A stretch of 64,000 nt of DNA from Virgibacillus sp. LDC-1 (GTDB taxonomy: Bacteria; Bacillota; Bacilli; Bacillales; Amphibacillaceae): positions 248,001 through 312,000 of the forward strand of contig NZ_JARUVL010000002.1 in assembly GCF_030137545.1 (NCBI RefSeq). Reading direction: 5' to 3'. The notes beneath the pieces are model-generated. The model was not told where the DNA came from and ran no database searches. It saw nothing but the letters and a program-made list of their open reading frames with translations. This document shows positions 63,160 to 64,000 of this stretch, piece after piece; within the stretch, counting starts at the first letter, position 1; each line of letters opens with the position of its first letter. A program made the translations under genes and the position numbers.

Positions 63160-64000
63160 TTACATACTTGCATTATTTACGGGAGCAACTGTCTTCTTTT
63201 TTCGTTTTCGTTCCGACGCATCAACAATAACACTTGCTGAAGCATCACCAATGACATTAACAGATGTACGCATCATATCAAGTATCCGATCAATACCAGC
63301 TACAAGTGCTAGCCCTTCTAATGGCAAGTTGATTGCCGCCATTACCATTGTCAGCATAATCATACCTGCTCCTGGAACGCCTGCTGTCCCGATTGAAGCT
63401 AACGTACCAATTAAAGCGACGGTTACGAGCTGGGAAAATGTTAAATCGACTCCAAAATACTGGGCAATAAACACAACTGCTAACCCTTGATAAATAGCAG
63501 TTCCATCCATATTAATAGTTGCGCCTAATGGTAACACAAAGCTACTCGTTTCCTTTGATACCTTTAGGTTTTCTTCTGCACATTTCATCGTTACAGGTAA
63601 CGTTCCAGAACTACTACTCGTGCTAAATGCAACAACAGCTGCTGGGAAAATCCCTTTTAAAAAGGTAATAGGGTTCATTTTCCCTAACGTTTTCACTGCA
63701 ATAGAATATAAGACGGTTACGTGGATAATACTTGCTACAAACATTGCTATGATTAACTTGATTAAAGGAAGCAATACCGCTGCACCATACGCTCCGACAA
63801 TTGGTGCAAGCAATCCAAATATCCCAATAGGAACGACCATCATGACAATGCTCGTTATTTTATACATAACCTCGGCTAGCCCATCAAAAAAACGTTGAAC
63901 AGGTTTCGCCTTTTCACCAGCAATTGTAATTCCGACTCCTAAAAAGATAGCAAAGAAAATAATTTGCAGCACATTACCAGTAGCAAGCGCTTCAAATGGA
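63160..64000 (-). CDS. Glutamate/aspartate-type sodium or proton symporter (partial)
   Basis: The C-terminal about 280 residues of a dicarboxylate/amino acid:cation symporter; the frame runs off the right edge, so the start is outside (the GTG at 63972 is not the true start, since the upstream residues EALATGN fit the family). Hallmarks are the serine-rich hairpin SSSSGTLPVT, the NMDGTAIYQG segment and GTLASIGTAGVPGAGMIM. It takes up glutamate, aspartate or C4-dicarboxylates. GltP, GltT and DctP-type members cannot be separated here. Confidence 0.9.
   Translation of the reverse strand, partial: PFEALATGNVLQIIFFAIFLGVGITIAGEKAKPVQRFFDGLAEVMYKITSIVMMVVPIGIFGLLAPIVGAYGAAVLLPLIKLIIAMFVASIIHVTVLYSIAVKTLGKMNPITFLKGIFPAAVVAFSTSSSSGTLPVTMKCAEENLKVSKETSSFVLPLGATINMDGTAIYQGLAVVFIAQYFGVDLTFSQLVTVALIGTLASIGTAGVPGAGMIMLTMVMAAINLPLEGLALVAGIDRILDMMRTSVNVIGDASASVIVDASERKRKKKTVAPVNNASM

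Noticed and set aside
1-64000. CRISPR arrays, insertion sequences, prophage or attachment sites
   Set aside because: No regularly spaced repeats, transposase, integrase or phage structural genes were seen; the tandem units at the tRNA have no integrase or att duplication at the 3' end.

Overview
The window reads as ordinary chromosome of a low-GC, endospore-forming member of the Bacillaceae, most likely from the Oceanobacillus/Virgibacillus/Ornithinibacillus group. Reasons: AT-rich DNA, strong GGAGG-type ribosome binding sites with many TTG and GTG starts, a gerABC-type germination operon, and several gene neighbourhoods shared with Bacillus subtilis (bmrC-bmrD, trmL-yhbB-queG, sppA-yteJ, a small bd-type oxidase operon, odhA-odhB, sbcD-sbcC). 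No phage, transposase, CRISPR array or rRNA operon was seen. The genus is an inference.

Layout. 1-4.3 kb: heterodimeric multidrug ABC exporter BmrC/BmrD behind an unannotated leader peptide and two hairpins, plus a partial downstream gene. 4.5-9 kb: beta-carbonic anhydrase and a spore germinant receptor operon. 9-12.2 kb: betaine/proline-type ABC importer in the order binding protein, permease, ATPase. 12.7-18.3 kb: orphan MurG, MATE exporter, nucleoside and purine permeases. 18.4-22.7 kb: 2-oxoglutarate dehydrogenase E1/E2. 22.8-28.1 kb: a 33-residue membrane peptide, tRNA-modification genes (trmL, queG) with an amidase-like gene, an unusual ABC-class ATPase, and one tRNA-Gly preceded by two tandem tRNA-Gly 5' halves. 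28.2-33.3 kb: D-amino acid aminotransferase, S9 peptidase, YdcF-like protein, hydrolase. 33.4-40.3 kb: an LnrLMN-like ABC exporter and a NarL-type two-component system separated by ctaG and a P-loop protein. 40.4-46.5 kb: SDR oxidoreductase, a probable type I toxin-antitoxin module, HIT protein, TsdA-like dihaem cytochrome c, acyltransferase, MFS exporter, VOC protein. 46.6-49.6 kb: a candidate structured RNA, small proteins, rhodanese, YteJ and SppA. 49.7-52.8 kb: an intergenic repeat and a bd-type oxidase operon including the tiny CydS subunit. 52.9-56.6 kb: HEPN-like/CBS protein, deoD with an operator-like site, a GntR/UTRA regulator, small basic proteins, a lipoprotein. 56.6-64 kb: SbcCD, a signal-less BtuF-like protein, a sigma-70-family factor, a second repeat copy and a partial glutamate-type symporter.

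Functional themes are envelope and stress physiology (drug exporters, osmoprotectant uptake, SppA, CtaG, bd oxidase, cytochrome c), nucleoside salvage (NupC-type and PbuG-type permeases, DeoD), spore germination, and DNA/RNA maintenance (SbcCD, TrmL, QueG). The observations most worth a second look lie between the annotated genes: the leader-peptide attenuator before bmrC, the 28-codon holin-like toxin with a sequestered ribosome binding site, the tRNA-Gly half-gene array, the rod-like RNA at about 46.6-46.8 kb, and a dispersed intergenic repeat whose two copies show a compensatory base change in a hairpin. No homology search or folding program was run; families are assigned by recognising motifs in the translations.
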